From Gari tellinella (lineage: Eukaryota > Mollusca > Bivalvia > Cardiida > Psammobiidae): a stretch of 64,000 nucleotides of DNA. A model generated the notes under the pieces. The model saw only the letters and a program-made list of their open reading frames with translations. It searched no databases and was not told the DNA's origin. How positions within the stretch are numbered: the stretch's first letter is position 1; every line of letters begins with the position of its first letter. Below, piece by piece: positions 1 to 25,400 of the stretch. The position numbers and the translations under genes are program-made. The stretch spans positions 78,032,328-78,096,327 of the forward strand of contig OV277866.1 of NCBI GenBank assembly GCA_922989275.2, written 5' to 3'.

Positions 1-13268
<13,268 letters not shown>

Positions 13269-13700
13269 TTTCAAACATTAACTTAATGCATCGTTTGCAA
13301 TTCTCCTGATCTGATATACAAACAAGCCGAAAATTTGTCGTCCTGTTTACAATTTGCAACAATGGCGGTAAAATGGAATCGTTTACATCAAATAAAACAC
13401 TAAATAACGACATTTCTTAGATTGGTCTGTAATCATGTTTGAATAGGTAAAAATTATTTTAAAATTCATGAAAATAATTTCCCCTCTGAAAATTGTTTTC
13501 TATTTAACAGTAAAAGAAAGTATTTTGTTTTCGTCTTTTGTTAATGATATAAGGATTTATAAATATTTCAATCGCAGCGTCTCGGCATTTGGTTCGGGGT
13601 AATTCACCGACAATACCTCCTTGCGACGGTAATCGTGCCGGACACTAACTGGAACCACAGGTACTTGACTCGTTTTCATTATTTTACGTCATAGTAAAAG
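13269..13700 (-). promoter_or_regulatory. Probable SMC3 5' UTR and promoter region
   Basis: Single-copy-looking sequence immediately upstream of the SMC3 start with no MITE or SINE in it, unlike its surroundings. No TATA box is obvious. The transcription start cannot be placed from sequence alone. Confidence 0.35.
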
Positions 13701-14362
13701 AAAGAAAGAAAGAAATAGTGGCCTTTAGACAGGATGCATATTCAAATATCCAGCAGGAAGCCTGTCCCACATGAAAAATCCAAATGCCCAGACCAGGGAT
13801 AATATATGTTGACCAGGTTTCCTTGTAGTGTACTACGTCATTTGTCCATGTAGATCTACCGTGCAACTTGTCGTATGTTTGCATGAGAGTGAGTTGTAAG
13901 ACAGGTTCTGAGAGAGGGTGTTGTCACTTTGCACGTGCACTTAACTTAATTCCCATCATCCCATCTTCCCGTAATAAATTTACCGCGCTAACCCGGCACT
14001 CGTATTTTAGATGTCATGGTGTCAACACCTACATTAGTCTTATAGAGTCATCATTATTAGCTTTGCTGCTCACAGCAACTATTTAGTATTAAATTCATTT
14101 AATGTGCCATAGCCTGGTAAGTTACAATTTATATTTAGACTACTGTTTATTACGACTGTTACAATTTAGCTTGTTTAACGAGCGACGGAAATCGTGGAAT
14201 TATTGTATTGACTCAAATATTCATTGTAACCTTTAGTCTGTGATACTTATATTATTCCTATTGTTTCAGGCTGTTTTGGATAGAATTATAAATTCATTGA
14301 ACCAGCAATACGAATGATCTATTATCGTTTATAATCCCTGGTAACAATACTAATATATTATC
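13701..14362. other. Intergenic stretch without recognised features
   Basis: AT-rich, short ORFs only (for example 13868-14086) with no recognisable product. Nothing else seen. Confidence 0.4.
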
Positions 14363-14436
14363 CCTGCCCAGACCGAGATTCGAACCCCCAGCGGTGGGGA
14401 GCTTAGTAATCTAAGTCACAGTGACTAAACCACTAG
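14363..14436 (-). mobile_element. tRNA-like SINE head (minus strand)
   Basis: The minus strand reads CTAGTGGTTTAGTCACTGTG and later GGGGGTTCGAATCTCGGTC, giving A- and B-box-like elements at tRNA spacing. The acceptor stem does not pair convincingly, so a SINE head is more likely than a tRNA gene. Confidence 0.5.
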
Positions 14437-14668
14437 TTTTGAAGACAGACGAGTGCTTAAAGTATGTTGAAAGTAAATCATAAAGCGCCTATATGCGCAT
14501 TCTGCTTTATTTTCAGCCTGCTTTCATACACCATAGATCTGCTAGAATATAAAAACATTTGCTTTTGGTACATGTTATATAATAATGACTGTATAAATTT
14601 GAAGTATTTTCTTCGGTGAAGGATAAAATCAAAGGCACTAAAAGGCGCTTCTGTAGGGGAGAGGGTTA
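14437..14668. mobile_element. MITE family E copy (left end lost)
   Basis: Contains the family landmarks TTGAAAGTAAATCATAAAGC, a decayed hairpin TATATGCGCATTCTGC and the right end GGGGAGAGGGTTAA. The left terminus is replaced by the SINE head at 14363-14436. Confidence 0.6.
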
Positions 14669-14856
14669 AACAATGAAGTGATTATAGAGTTGGATACAAT
14701 GTACGTGCACTAAGTACTATCTACGGGTGACCGAATGCAGGCATTGTAACAGCATGGTGGGAAACAACTATAAGAATAACAACAACCGTTCCCCCGGGGG
14801 AAAACAGGTGTTGTTCAGAATACTGTTTGGTGGCAAAGTTAGCCATTTTTCTCAAA

Positions 14857-15051
14857 CAGTCGAACTTCGATATCTCGAAGTCGGTTATGTCGAAGATACC
14901 CATATTTCAAAGTTAAAGCGTGGCTAAGCCACGCTTTAACTTTGAAATATGGGTATGTTCAACTTAACCGAACATGAAATAATGCAGTTCTTATGTCGAA
15001 CTATCGGATAGTTCGAGTTAAACGAGTTCGAGATATCGAAGCTCGACTGTA
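14857..15051. mobile_element. MITE family B copy
   Basis: CAGTCGAACTTCGATATCTC to GATATCGAAGCTCGACTGTA, with the central palindrome AAAGCGTGGCTAAGCCACGC. Full length at 195 bp, between SMC3 and NIT2a. Confidence 0.87.
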
Positions 15052-15157
15052 TTTGTAAAAATACGAAAATATCTCATTCTAAAAGATCAAATACAGACTG
15101 ACAGATGATTCCCTGGTGTATAACTACATACATGTAGTACTTATTAGAAAGCAGTTG

Positions 15158-15265
15158 TTATAAAGAGTTTGAGTAGAGTTCGAGATCGTTCTCAAGCAAT
15201 AAGCTCAAATCTGACCAATCATAATTATGCTTGGGAACGATCTCAGACTCAACTCAAACTCTATA
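15158..15265. repeat. Inverted repeat (AGAGTTTGAGT / ACTCAAACTCT)
   Basis: TATAAAGAGTTTGAGTAGAG on the left pairs with CTCAAACTCTATATAAGC on the right, with further pairing of GAGATCGTTCTC and GAACGATCTC inside. It is a small MITE or cruciform-capable palindrome about 365 bp upstream of NIT2a. Confidence 0.65.
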
Positions 15266-15628
15266 TAAGCTTGTGGAATGTACATGTTTATATGTAGATC
15301 TATCAACAATACAGATGTCAATGGTGAGTATGCTATTTGCTTCAAAATGTGATAGAGCCCATTGGACTCCCACATATTTGCTTCAAACCGTTCACTGCCA
15401 GGCAACTGTATAGTCGACTTTGAAAATAGTTAATGCCTTGATCAGGCGCGGCAACAATTCAGATATTTCTTGTTCCTTTTTGCCTTAAAATTTGCTTTTA
15501 AACAATAATTAAAACTTACGTATTAACCCTCTTTTGTGAGATCAAGGGGAATGCACTCATGTAATCTTCATGAATCTTAATTGGGGGCAAATATTAGAAT
15601 TTGTGTCATGTTATAAAACTTCTCAAAG

Positions 15629-16459
15629 ATGGCTGGAAAATTTCGTCTCGCGCTTGTGCAACTCTCGGTTACCTCTTCTAAGAAGGATAACATTGAACAT
15701 GCCTGTGACATGGTTAAAAAGGCGGCTGAAAATGGCTCTAATATAGTGGTCTTGCCAGAGTGCTTCAATTCTCCGTACGGCACATCGTATTTTCCAGTGT
15801 ATGCAGAGCCGATCCCAGGACCATCGACGGAGGCACTTGGAAAGGCAGCTAAGGAGAACAAAGTTTACCTCATTGGCGGATCTATACCAGAAGAAGACAA
15901 TGGGAAACTGTACAACACGTGTACCGTGTATAACCCAAACGGGGAGATGATTGCAAAATTCAGAAAAATGCACTTGACTGGTATCGATGTTCCGGGAAAG
16001 ATCAGATTGTCTGAGTCTGAGTGCCTTAGTCCGGGAAATGCATTCACAACAGTGGATACATCGTTTTGTAAACTTGGGATCGGAATCTGTTATGATATTA
16101 GGTTTGCTGAGATGGCGCAGATTTATGCTAGGAAAGGCTGTGAACTATTAATTTATCCAGGTGCATTTAATATGACAACTGGTCCTCTCCACTGGGAACT
16201 ACTTCAGCGCGCACGTGCACTGGACAATCAAGTGTTTGTCGCGACTGTATCCCCAGCACGTGATGAAAATGCGACGTATGTTGCTTGGGGGCATAGCTCG
16301 GCCGTAAGTCCATGGGGAGAGGTTATAGCTACTACGGAGCACGAAGAAACAATCTTATATACTGACATTGACTTGTCCATTGTGAAACAGGTACGTGGAC
16401 AAGTCCCGGTGACGTCACAGAGACGACACGAACTCTATGAAGTCAGCGAGAAGAAGTGA
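15629..16459 (+). CDS. NIT2: NIT2 omega-amidase copy a, intronless
   Basis: A 276-residue protein, the same length as human omega-amidase NIT2, which hydrolyses alpha-ketoglutaramate and alpha-ketosuccinamate (products of glutamine and asparagine transamination) in the cytosol. Nitrilase-superfamily triad residues are visible: E44 in [11 protein letters not shown]113 in FRKMHL and C154 in [19 protein letters not shown] and WGHSS also match the family. The start at 15629 is fixed by an in-frame stop 18 nt upstream (ATGTTATAA from 15608). The frame is uninterrupted although NIT2 has many introns in other animals, so this is probably an old retrocopy or a DNA duplicate of one. It differs from copy b at 15 residues, notably HLTGID here against the family-typical HLFDID next to the catalytic Lys, and RLS for KFL at 126-128. 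Function is therefore likely but possibly altered. Confidence 0.95.
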   Translation: MAGKFRLALVQLSVTSSKKDNIEHACDMVKKAAENGSNIVVLPECFNSPYGTSYFPVYAEPIPGPSTEALGKAAKENKVYLIGGSIPEEDNGKLYNTCTVYNPNGEMIAKFRKMHLTGIDVPGKIRLSESECLSPGNAFTTVDTSFCKLGIGICYDIRFAEMAQIYARKGCELLIYPGAFNMTTGPLHWELLQRARALDNQVFVATVSPARDENATYVAWGHSSAVSPWGEVIATTEHEETILYTDIDLSIVKQVRGQVPVTSQRRHELYEVSEKK

Positions 16460-16654
16460 AAGAATAATAAGTTTCAATAACTAACAAATAATGGAATATC
16501 GAATATTATAACTGTTATATAATTATACTTGCCAATTTGTTTGAGTTTTGGCAAATTATTTTCTTGTTTAACTTATGCAAATCTATGGTGAAGACATTTT
16601 TGTAACCAATTTGATTTAAACAGTCAGTAGTGACATCTTTACAATATTAACCAA

Positions 16655-17600
16655 TTAAGGGTGTATCAATGTCATGAGCCATTTTTTTCAAAGTATTAAA
16701 CTTTTTTTCTATCATTGTTTTTTTGGAAGAGCTATTTATGATGAATGAAAAAAAAAAATATGTATGGTGGTGTTTTTTTTTCTTCAGCTACAGCGATTTG
16801 AAAAAGGTATGTCAAATTTGGATTTTTTTTCTTCAAATTTTACCCATTCAGAGTACAAGCTTCAGTAAAATCTATTTCAAAACAAACAAAAATGTTAATT
16901 TGGGTTTTCTTTATATATTTCATGTCTATGGTGGTATGTTCACATATATAAACCCAAATTTAGACAAAACAGGCATCAGGTTTGAACAATATGGATCCTT
17001 GAATATCAAAAATATGCTTTATATAGGGCATGATTTTATGAGATTTTTTATTTTATGAAAAAAAGTAAAAAAGTTTGAAAATGAAATAGTTCTAGTATTA
17101 AACTTTTTCTTATATTCTACCAGATGAAAGCCCATACTAAGAGTTCAAAATATGAAAAGAAATTGAAAGGTCATTGTTGAAAATTTTGAGTTATTAAAGT
17201 AAAAAAGAGTTATCGCCCCTTACACAATTTACAAAAAAGTACCATATCGATGATATTTAGAGCTTTATAAATTTCACATTTGGTGCCTTTTTTTCTTAAA
17301 TTAGTTTTTGTATGAAGAAATACTACCATAGATAGGAAATAAATAACACAAAACCAAATTATCATATTTGTTTTCATTTTAAAATGGGTTTTATTGAAGC
17401 GGGCTGTTTGAAAAGGACAAAATAAGAGGAAGTGGGTGGGGTATATTTTACATGGCCGTAGAGCCAACTGTTGTTCACCAAAATGTACACTTTTTCTTTT
17501 TTTTCATTCATCTTAAATAGCTCTTCAATACAAAACCATCATAGAGTGTTTTCATATACTTTGAAAATTTCCCAAATTCATGACATTGATACACCCTTAA
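16655..17600. mobile_element. Foldback element with TTAA ends
   Basis: Begins TTAAGGGTGTATCAATGTCA and ends with its exact complement TGACATTGATACACCCTTAA. The arms remain recognisably inverted for about 400 bp each, with diverged copies of AGAGCTATTTATGATGAATG / CATTCATCTTAAATAGCTCT. The TTAA flank is typical of piggyBac or Kolobok targets. The two short ORFs (16723-17058 plus, 17210-17467 minus) are the two arms read on opposite strands, not genes. Confidence 0.85.
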
Positions 17601-17813
17601 AGCTTAACTAGTGTCTGCTAAAGCAGACATTACTCGATTAGCAAACACTGTTTTGCCAAACAGTGTAGACCCTGATGAGACATCGCGTCTCATCAAGATC
17701 TGCACTGTTTGTAATTTCAGATGAAATGTTCTGCTATATGGGCACAAACTGCAATGTCTTTAGATCGCCCCTGTATATCTGTATATGTGTACAATGCAAT
17801 CTTCTAGCAAGCA

Positions 17814-18068
17814 TACAGTGGATAATCTGTTATTCTTTCCCAATAAATTAAACGCGTTTACGCTAAAACTATTATTTGCAGTGCAAACAGTTTGGAGCCA
17901 GATCAGACGCCGGGTTACCCGGCGTCTGATCAGGCTCCAAACTGTTTGCCACCAAGATAAACAAGAATTATCAGAATTGTCCAAAAGTTGTTCTTTTCTA
18001 CGTTTAAGCGCTTTGCGTTTGCGTACGTTTGCGTTTAAACGGGAAAGAATAACAGATTCTCCACTGTA
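17814..18068. mobile_element. MITE family A copy (reference copy for the split element)
   Basis: TACAGTGGATAATCTGTTAT to GATTCTCCACTGTA with an intact TTTGCGTACGTTTGCGTTTA stretch near the right end. That stretch is exactly where the copy at 35134 is broken, so this copy shows the empty site. The opposite-strand ORFs are palindrome artefacts. Confidence 0.88.
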
Positions 18069-18308
18069 CATGGACAGTTCGTGCATTGAAATATCCATGC
18101 TGGTCACGCAATCAATCATAGCGTTTGAGAGGGAAGCCAAAGTAGGCATTGGTGATACCCATTGGGACCTATTTTCAGCACGCTGTATGCTATCCATCCA
18201 GGTATTCCAGTGCTTGTCGACCATAAAGTGCGAGGTGTGGGACACCTATAGAAAGCTGACTGTTGTAGGTCATATCCTTTTACATGTATGTATTGTACTT
18301 TAACCAGT

Positions 18309-18559
18309 TTAACTCTTTCCTCCCTGAAACTTTAAATGGACAATTCCAGTTTCCATTTTAGTCTAGTCCATTTCTGACTTTTAAGGGTTGTTTTTGTGAA
18401 TGTTTGGCATTGTGACAAACAGTGAAGACCCTGATCAGAGGGCTCCTTTCGGAGCCCTCTGATCAGGGTCTTCGCTGTTTGCATAGGACTAGTGTACTAT
18501 TCATATGTACACTGTTTGAAAAGCACGCCTATATGCGGGACTAGGGTCCAAAGAGTTAA
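18309..18559. mobile_element. MITE family C copy
   Basis: TTAACTCTTTCCTCCCTGAA to CCAAAGAGTTAA, with the central hairpin GGGCTCCTTTCGGAGCCC. Full length and close to the copies at 341 and 62103. Confidence 0.85.
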
Positions 18560-18776
18560 TAATATGCTTTCTACATTTCTGTATTAAAGCCAATTTTGCA
18601 ATCGGAAACCTGAATAAACACTTGTTTTGGATCTTATTCTTATACGAACCACGCATATCGTTAAATTATGACAAAAAAACATTTTCATCTCTGAAATGCG
18701 ACCAATGTTTACTATATTTTGTGTGTCCGGATAAAAAATGTACATAAGAAAATGTTGGTAGGCTTAATTGTGCGGA

Positions 18777-18850
18777 TTGATTGATCAGTCAGTAAGAGCG
18801 TTTGCACTGCAATCATAAGGCCCAGCGTTCATGTCCCAGTTGAATCAAAC
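18777..18850 (+). mobile_element. Weak tRNA-like (SINE head) sequence
   Basis: GATCAGTCAGTAAGAGCGTT resembles an A box and GCGTTCATGTCCC a decayed B box at tRNA spacing. Too degraded for a functional tRNA. Confidence 0.35.
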
Positions 18851-18947
18851 TTATTTTCCTCATAGAATTGTCCTGTCATTCATGAAATAAATCATGCCGG
18901 TCAGTTTCATCGTTGCCTTACCCCGAGTACAATAGTTAGATATATTT

Positions 18948-19012
18948 ACAAACAGATTGGACCCTAATCAGACGCCGCGTAAAGCGGCGTCTGATCAAGG
19001 CCAAACTGTTAC
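18948..19012. repeat. Palindrome of the CAGACGCCGCG type
   Basis: AATCAGACGCCGCGTAAAGC followed by GGCGTCTGATCAAGGCC forms a hairpin. Related palindromes lie at 20725-20790 and 20963-21027 and match the core of families A and C. Confidence 0.6.
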
Positions 19013-19329
19013 GCATTTCAATGTTTCTTAAGTCAAAATGCCTAAAATTTAAATTTAAGAATTTTAAAATAGACAATTGTTAAAAATAGATGACGTTTTG
19101 ACAGTGAAGGGGTTAAACTCGAAATAAATATTCTCTATTTGGATATTAGTTGAGCATGGCATCGAGCTGAAACATCTTATCATCAGTCGTCCCCAGTCGT
19201 CCCCATTAAGACTTCATCCTTTCATTTTTAAATGATATTGTCTGCTCCAGTCCCTTCTACGCCATTATATCGTCTGCTGCAACAATGTGGCCTAAACTCT
19301 TCTATTAAAGTTAGAGTTCAAACAGTTGG

Positions 19330-20675
19330 CAGGGGCGTGTCTGGGCTTACGCACTCACGCACGTGCGTAAAGTTAATTGACAAAGTCGAAAATTTAAAAA
19401 CGCTAAAAATGCAATAAAAATCACCACCTTACCCGGGTGAGGCATAAATAATATTTTTAAAAGTGTCTTTAGTCTAGATCTACTTCAAATTATACACAAC
19501 GCACATAACTCACCCTCTGATAAGGTTTCACGTTGTCCACTACTCAGTTTACGAGAATGTTGATTTTACCTGGTAAAATTGCCCAAAACAATTTAAGGTG
19601 TTTCGTACAATTTTAAGTATTAGTGGCAGAATTTTAACATAGATTTATGTTAGTATTGTACCTGTTTTGAATATGCGAAACGCCCCCAGAACGCACCAGA
19701 GACCATCTAGAAATCAAAATTTTCCCAGGGGAGCATGAGTGTGTCACTTATTGGTGAGGGTAGAGGTTAGAGAAAAATGGCCAGAAAATAATCTGTCAAA
19801 AAATGGAAAGATTATGCAGTTCATGTTATTTAAGAGTCGAATTCTTGCATAAATGTATGGTAGTTATTTACCTGGTTTGGATGTGAAAAACGCACCAGAG
19901 ACCATTTAGGAGTAAAATTGTCCAAAGTTGCATACACTAATTTTGTTTAGCTACGCCCCTGACGTATGCCCCAATCGTATTTTCCTTCATACATAGGGGG
20001 AGGTCAGGAGAGCAAACATATCTTTCTCTGTATTTTGACATGCATTTCAAGCACTCATTCAAAAGTGTAAATAAGTTTTAAAGATGCATGTGCATGTATG
20101 TAAAACAAGTACAATAGAAGGTAAAATCAAGGGAAAGTAAACAGACAAAGGTGAAATATTAATAGAGGGTAATGCAAATGCAGTTGGTAATATAAAAGGT
20201 GAGGACAGGAACGTATATATAAGTTCCTGGTGGAGGTGAGGAGGAGGCTAACACATGTCAGAGCCGTACGGACATAGTTGGTTAGTCAAAGAAATTTGAT
20301 TTTAGTCAGGGAAAAGTCAGGGAATTTTGCTTCACTATAATTGTGGACATCCTGTTAATAAAATAGTTGAACAGTTTAATTCGAGCAAAGAATATTCTTA
20401 TAGCTCTAATATTTTGTGTTTTGATGTGTAACTAAATGATGTATATATTTTATTGCATCAAACAGCCGTATGTGCATTGTGATGGGTATTTAGAATATAA
20501 AAAAACTTTCTAAAACGATAGTTTAACTATCATTTTAGAAAGGTTTTTTATAGTCTAAATACCCCTCAAAATGCACGTACGGCTTTCCAACGAACATTTT
20601 TTTCCCGGGGGAGCATGCCCCCGGACCCCCCTAGCCATGGTGCGTAAACTCAAAATTAGTCCAGACACGCCCCTG
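19330..20675. mobile_element. CAGGGGCGTGTCTGG-ended element, hAT-like
   Basis: The left end CAGGGGCGTGTCTGG and right end CCAGACACGCCCCTG are perfect 15-bp inverted repeats, 1346 bp apart. GTTGG lies directly outside both ends, a candidate 5-bp target duplication. CAGGG...CCCTG ends suggest hAT, but hAT duplications are 8 bp, so the class is open. No transposase frame. A hairpin element is nested at 20463-20585. A fragment of the same family appears at about 43140-43320. Confidence 0.75.
20463..20585. repeat. Long hairpin inside the hAT-like element
   Basis: The arms CAGCCGTATGTGCATTGTGA and GCACGTACGGCT pair, with TTTCTAAAACGATAGTTTAA at the turn. About 60-bp arms, few mismatches. Confidence 0.7.
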
Positions 20676-20962
20676 GTTGGGCGGAAGAATATATAATTTT
20701 ATTCATTATGGAAGAAATATCGACACAAACAATTGGACCCTGATCGGATGCCGCAAACCGCGGCGTCTGAACAGGATCCCTTAAATCTAGCTTTGGAACA
20801 ATAGTGCTGACCAAAGTATTAAAGTAGAAAATAGCATGTCGGCGAAAATATTACCCATTTCTCTGCCATGACGTCATCCGTGTTGAACAATTATCGTCTA
20901 CTTTTATTTCTCAAATTTAAAGTTTATGTATTTTGACTTCAGAAATATTGAAATGAGTGTCA

Positions 20963-21027
20963 AATAGTTTGGATCATGATCAGACACCGCGTTTACGCGG
21001 CATCTGATCAGGGTCCAAACTGTTTGC
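20963..21027. repeat. Palindrome AAATAGTTTGGATCATGATC and complement
   Basis: A 65-bp hairpin with arms around TTTGGATCATGATCAGACAC and GATCAGGGTCCAAACTGTTT. It is the solo centre of a MITE related to families A and C. Confidence 0.6.
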
Positions 21028-21827
21028 TAAAAAAATTATAATCGGGATTAGGCAGTTATGGGGTTAACGCAGGTGGTTAAATTTGATGGTGACAGGGTTA
21101 ACTAATGATTAAACATTAAATGTATGCAGAGACACGAGGTTGACTACTTAGTAAGCAACACTAATCACGCTATTCTACCAATAGGTAATATATGTACACA
21201 TTAAATTGTAGGAATGCCGAATCATCTCTCATCACAGGGCATTCAATATTTATACAAAACAAAGATGACAGCATTTTTTTGCGAATCTACCAAATTTCTG
21301 TTGTTTCTTGTCGGGTATGATTAATCTATTTAAAGTTATGTAATATGGTTAACCAAAAAAACCATAGTGACGCGTGTCCTATATATACAGGGCACCTGCG
21401 AATAGTGCACTTGTCCTATGCAACCTTTACGGGTTCTTTATATACAGGGCACCTATGAATGGTATACTTGTCCTATGCAAACTGTGTAAAATATATCAGA
21501 GGATCCCAAAATGTTGCCTGAACTATTATTTTAAATTAAGAATTTTAATAACAGTTCAGTTGCACTTATTGTAAACAAAACAAAACAACAAACTTCCAAA
21601 ATTCTTAATAGTTTTTTAAAAAAAAACAAAAATCCAAAACAAGACTAGCTGCGTTCAATAAACGCTTATAAATTTCCCGGTGGCACCATTGACCGTGTCT
21701 ACTGAATATTTTCCAAGTCCATATTAGGTCAAGGTAAGGCCACGAATGAATAATATTAGATGGTGGTAAGTGGGTAGCATGGTGAATTGGCAATGGTCAA
21801 AGGCAACAACTGTTTCTGTATTAAAGA

Positions 21828-22205
21828 GGCTCGCAACCAGATTTAGAATTAAAATTAGTAATTTGTAAATATATGTCAAACGCTTATATAAACGGATAAG
21901 AATTAGTTTAGGATAAGAAATTCTGTTTAATAAATGCATTTTAAAAAATATATATATAGTGTTGGGCTCTGGTGGGATTCGAACCCGGGACCCGGCATGC
22001 GAGGACAGGGAGCAAAATAATACAACGCTAAATACTCATTGGAAATATCTAAAAAATTAAGATTTGAAGACTTTTCTTGAGGGTGTTTTTAGACTGATCA
22101 TATTTTACTAATGCCAGATGCACGATAATGCTACACATTTGGTTTTATTTGAGTATTTTCTTTTATTTTTCGCAAATACACCATCTGGTTGCGAGTTGCT
22201 TTAAA
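21828..22205 (-). mobile_element. TIR element with internal tRNA-like segment, copy 1
   Basis: Ends GAGGCTCGCAACCAGATTTA and ACCATCTGGTTGCGAGTTGC are inverted. Inside, GGTGGGATTCGAACCCGGGA is a tRNA B box read on the minus strand. Two larger relatives lie head-to-head at 44722-45264 and 45298-45825. Confidence 0.65.
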
Positions 22206-22315
22206 TCGTTGTATTAAGTAAGTAGTGTCGGTGCCAGGTGAAACAGTAAAATCTAGTTAACCAAGAAATAACCCACGAAAGAAATTCATCAGGATAACAT
22301 CAAAAAATTTAAAAT

Positions 22316-22456
22316 AGTTTCTATTCGCATATCCATTAGTTTTTCACTTACATGACAGTTTCGGCACATCATTGGCGTGTCTTCCTCAGACTGAGGAAGG
22401 CACACCAAAGGTGTCATGTAAGTTAAAAAACTTAATGGACATGCGAATAGAAACTA
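22316..22456. repeat. Palindromic MITE (AGTTTCTATTCGCATATCCA arms)
   Basis: AGTTTCTATTCGCATATCCA pairs with TGGACATGCGAATAGAAACT, and the middle GTCTTCCTCAGACTGAGGAA is itself a palindrome. About 70-bp arms. Confidence 0.75.
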
Positions 22457-25400
22457 CATTTGTATTTTGTAAAAGAGATAACCCATTTTAAAATATTCTA
22501 AATCCAAATTAGGTCACGGTCAAGGTCAAAATCCAGGCTGGGGAGTAAGGATGGATTGGTCCAAGGCAACAACTGTGTAGGTATCAACGCAACGTAGTCA
22601 GTAGCGTTGACACTAGACGAAATGGTAAAATTTAGTTAATAAAAATAGCCCATTTACAAGTCCAAATTAGGTCAATGGCAATTTCAAACGTGGTTTGGTA
22701 ATATTGGTTGATTGGTAATGAATAAATGATCCAAGGCCATAACTGTATAAGTATCCAAGTATTTGAGCTAGCGGTGTTTGCGCAAGACGTATCGGTAAAA
22801 TCTATTTAACCTGTTACTGACGGACAGGACGATTACTTTACTAATAGTAGAGGGAATTTACAGATTTTGGGGAACTAATTTGCACAGAAATGATTTTTGT
22901 GTTTTCATATGCTATGACATGAACCGAATAACAGAAAAAAGTCCCAAGAAATCACACGATGCGAAATATGATTTTTGGGGTAAAATGACTAAAACAATAA
23001 ATGAAAAAGCGAATTTTTGGAGTTTCGCCACTTTGACCATGGTTTTGAACAAAAAAGCTCAAAATTTTCAGATTAGGCACATATTCCATTACACTCCAGG
23101 CTAGTACCACACCAGTTTAAGAAAAATTAAAATAACTTGATTTCTTGGGGTAAAATTGTAAAAAATAAGTTAAAAAACACACATTTTTGGAATTTCGATA
23201 CCCTGTCATTAACTATGAAAATAAATGCTCAAGTTTGAAATAATAGTTTCACACACCTTCTAAATAAAGTAAGTTATTAGGTTAAGATAAATATTTGTTT
23301 TAATAGAATGTGTTTTTATGGTAAAATTGTTAAAAAAACAAAACAAAACAAAAAAACCCATGAATTTTTGAAATTTATATATTATGGCTTTAATATGAAC
23401 ATAAATGCTCCAACTCAATATGTTACACAAAATGTTCTATTAAATAAAGATTAAAGAGACCATTACCAGATAAAAAATGAAATATTATTTAAAAACAAAT
23501 ATATTTTGGGGTAAAACCTTAGAAAATTCCTAAAAATCAGGATTTTAGGAATTTCTTTTCCAGTGGCTTTGAATATTAATCATTATTCTCTAAAACTTCA
23601 TGCAAGATACATATTCCATTTAAATGTTATAAATTACTTGTAAGAATATCTGCATGCTTAAATAAAAGTTTATTTTGTCAGTGAAAATGAATTTAGTTAA
23701 ATGAACACTCGTTAAGATCTTGTTATATCCAACCAACAAAGGATATATATATCAATCACTCTGTACATAATGCTCGGTCGATTGCCCGGTCGATCTGTCA
23801 GGAAATGTCTTGTCCAGCGAACTCCCATTTCATGTTTAATATGCGGTACTTAATACTTGGCATGCCTGTTGCATCAGCATTTGTAGATGTGCAAGATGCA
23901 AATTCCAGGTCTCTATGACTCTGACCTTGACCTCTGGCCTTGATAATTGGTTAGGGCTTGGGTAAAGAGTGGGTCTTTTGTCCGGTCAATTCCTCCTTCA
24001 GTTTCAACCTCAGGCACTTGATATCTGGCATATATGCTAACACCGGTTGTAGATGTGAATGACACCACCCCTGGCCTTGACATTGGAAAGGTCTTGTCCT
24101 GTAAGCTCTTCTTTTATTTTCAATATGATACAAATGAATTACCGCATACATCATAATTGGGAGTATTATATTTTTTTCAAATTGATTCGTTTAATTTTCA
24201 AACAATTTTTACTGAATACAGATGACTTTGAAACCTTAAATTGAGTCAGCAGGAAAGACAGGTTTAAAACTATATTTTGAAACTAAATCCCCTGCATGTA
24301 AGGCACACTGAGCTGCATTCAAACCTATTCTCTCAGCTGTCAAGTCTAATGCATTGCACTAAGTTCGTACAGCAGACTTGTTTTCATAACGTCTACATGC
24401 TTCATATTCTTTGCTCATCATAAGGGGTATTTTAAAGTCTCCATGTCCGCTCTTGTACATATAGTTCTTCCATAAACTGTCGAAATTTGCAGCATCTGAT
24501 GTTGGTTGGAGTTATTTAGGATTGTAAAAGATTAATGCTTATGCAACATTCTGGGTAAAGTAAGACATAAGCATACTTTTTGATTTTTTTCACTTGATAA
24601 TCTTTATTAGAGGCATATAAAAGATTTATCTGCGTGTGAGCAATAATGTTCTTACAAAGATTTTTAATACATTTTAAACATACAATTGTAAATGGTTTCA
24701 GATTTCTAAAACAAGTATAGCTACATGAAACAATCCGTTTAAAATACATATAACAATGATAAAGTTGTATCTCCAAGAATTTCATGAATAAACAGAATGT
24801 TTTGATTTACATATTCACCAATATGATTATGTGTTTTGTAAAGGTCCCAGGATAACCATTATCTGCAAAGTGATGACAATGTTTAACAAACGACTAGCAT
24901 TGGTGTTGATGGCTTATACCACAGCCAAACAAATGGCCAGAGTTCCCCCCATCCCTTACTTGACAACTGTCAGTATATCGTATTCAACGAAAGTTGGGTG
25001 TTGTTACCAACTGAGCTAACCGGGAAAACTGTTTACATGTACAGTACTCCTGACGTATCTTTACCAATAATAGTTGACATATGGCTTATCAGTCACGGTG
25101 GTTAAGGACAAAAGTAGTCAAGAGTTTAGAAAAACATTTGATAGCAATTAAAATAAAATCTATTAATGTAATCCAGTGATGTTTTTAATTTATACTATTT
25201 TACGTAAATAATCACACATTATGACCGGTCACCAATGAAATCATGTTTCCTTTCTCCTGGTATTTTAACTAGTTTGTTATATGGATATTTATATATTAAA
25301 AACTTCTTCAAATAAGGAAACCCATTTTCGCGACACTACGTAACTAGCACTGTTAAAATAGTACATTGCTTAAAGTATAGATAACTAAGACATGTAATAT

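Noticed and set aside
15577..16047. ORFs antisense to NIT2a, and 52278-52533 antisense or out of frame to NIT2b
   Set aside because: Shadows of the conserved coding strand.
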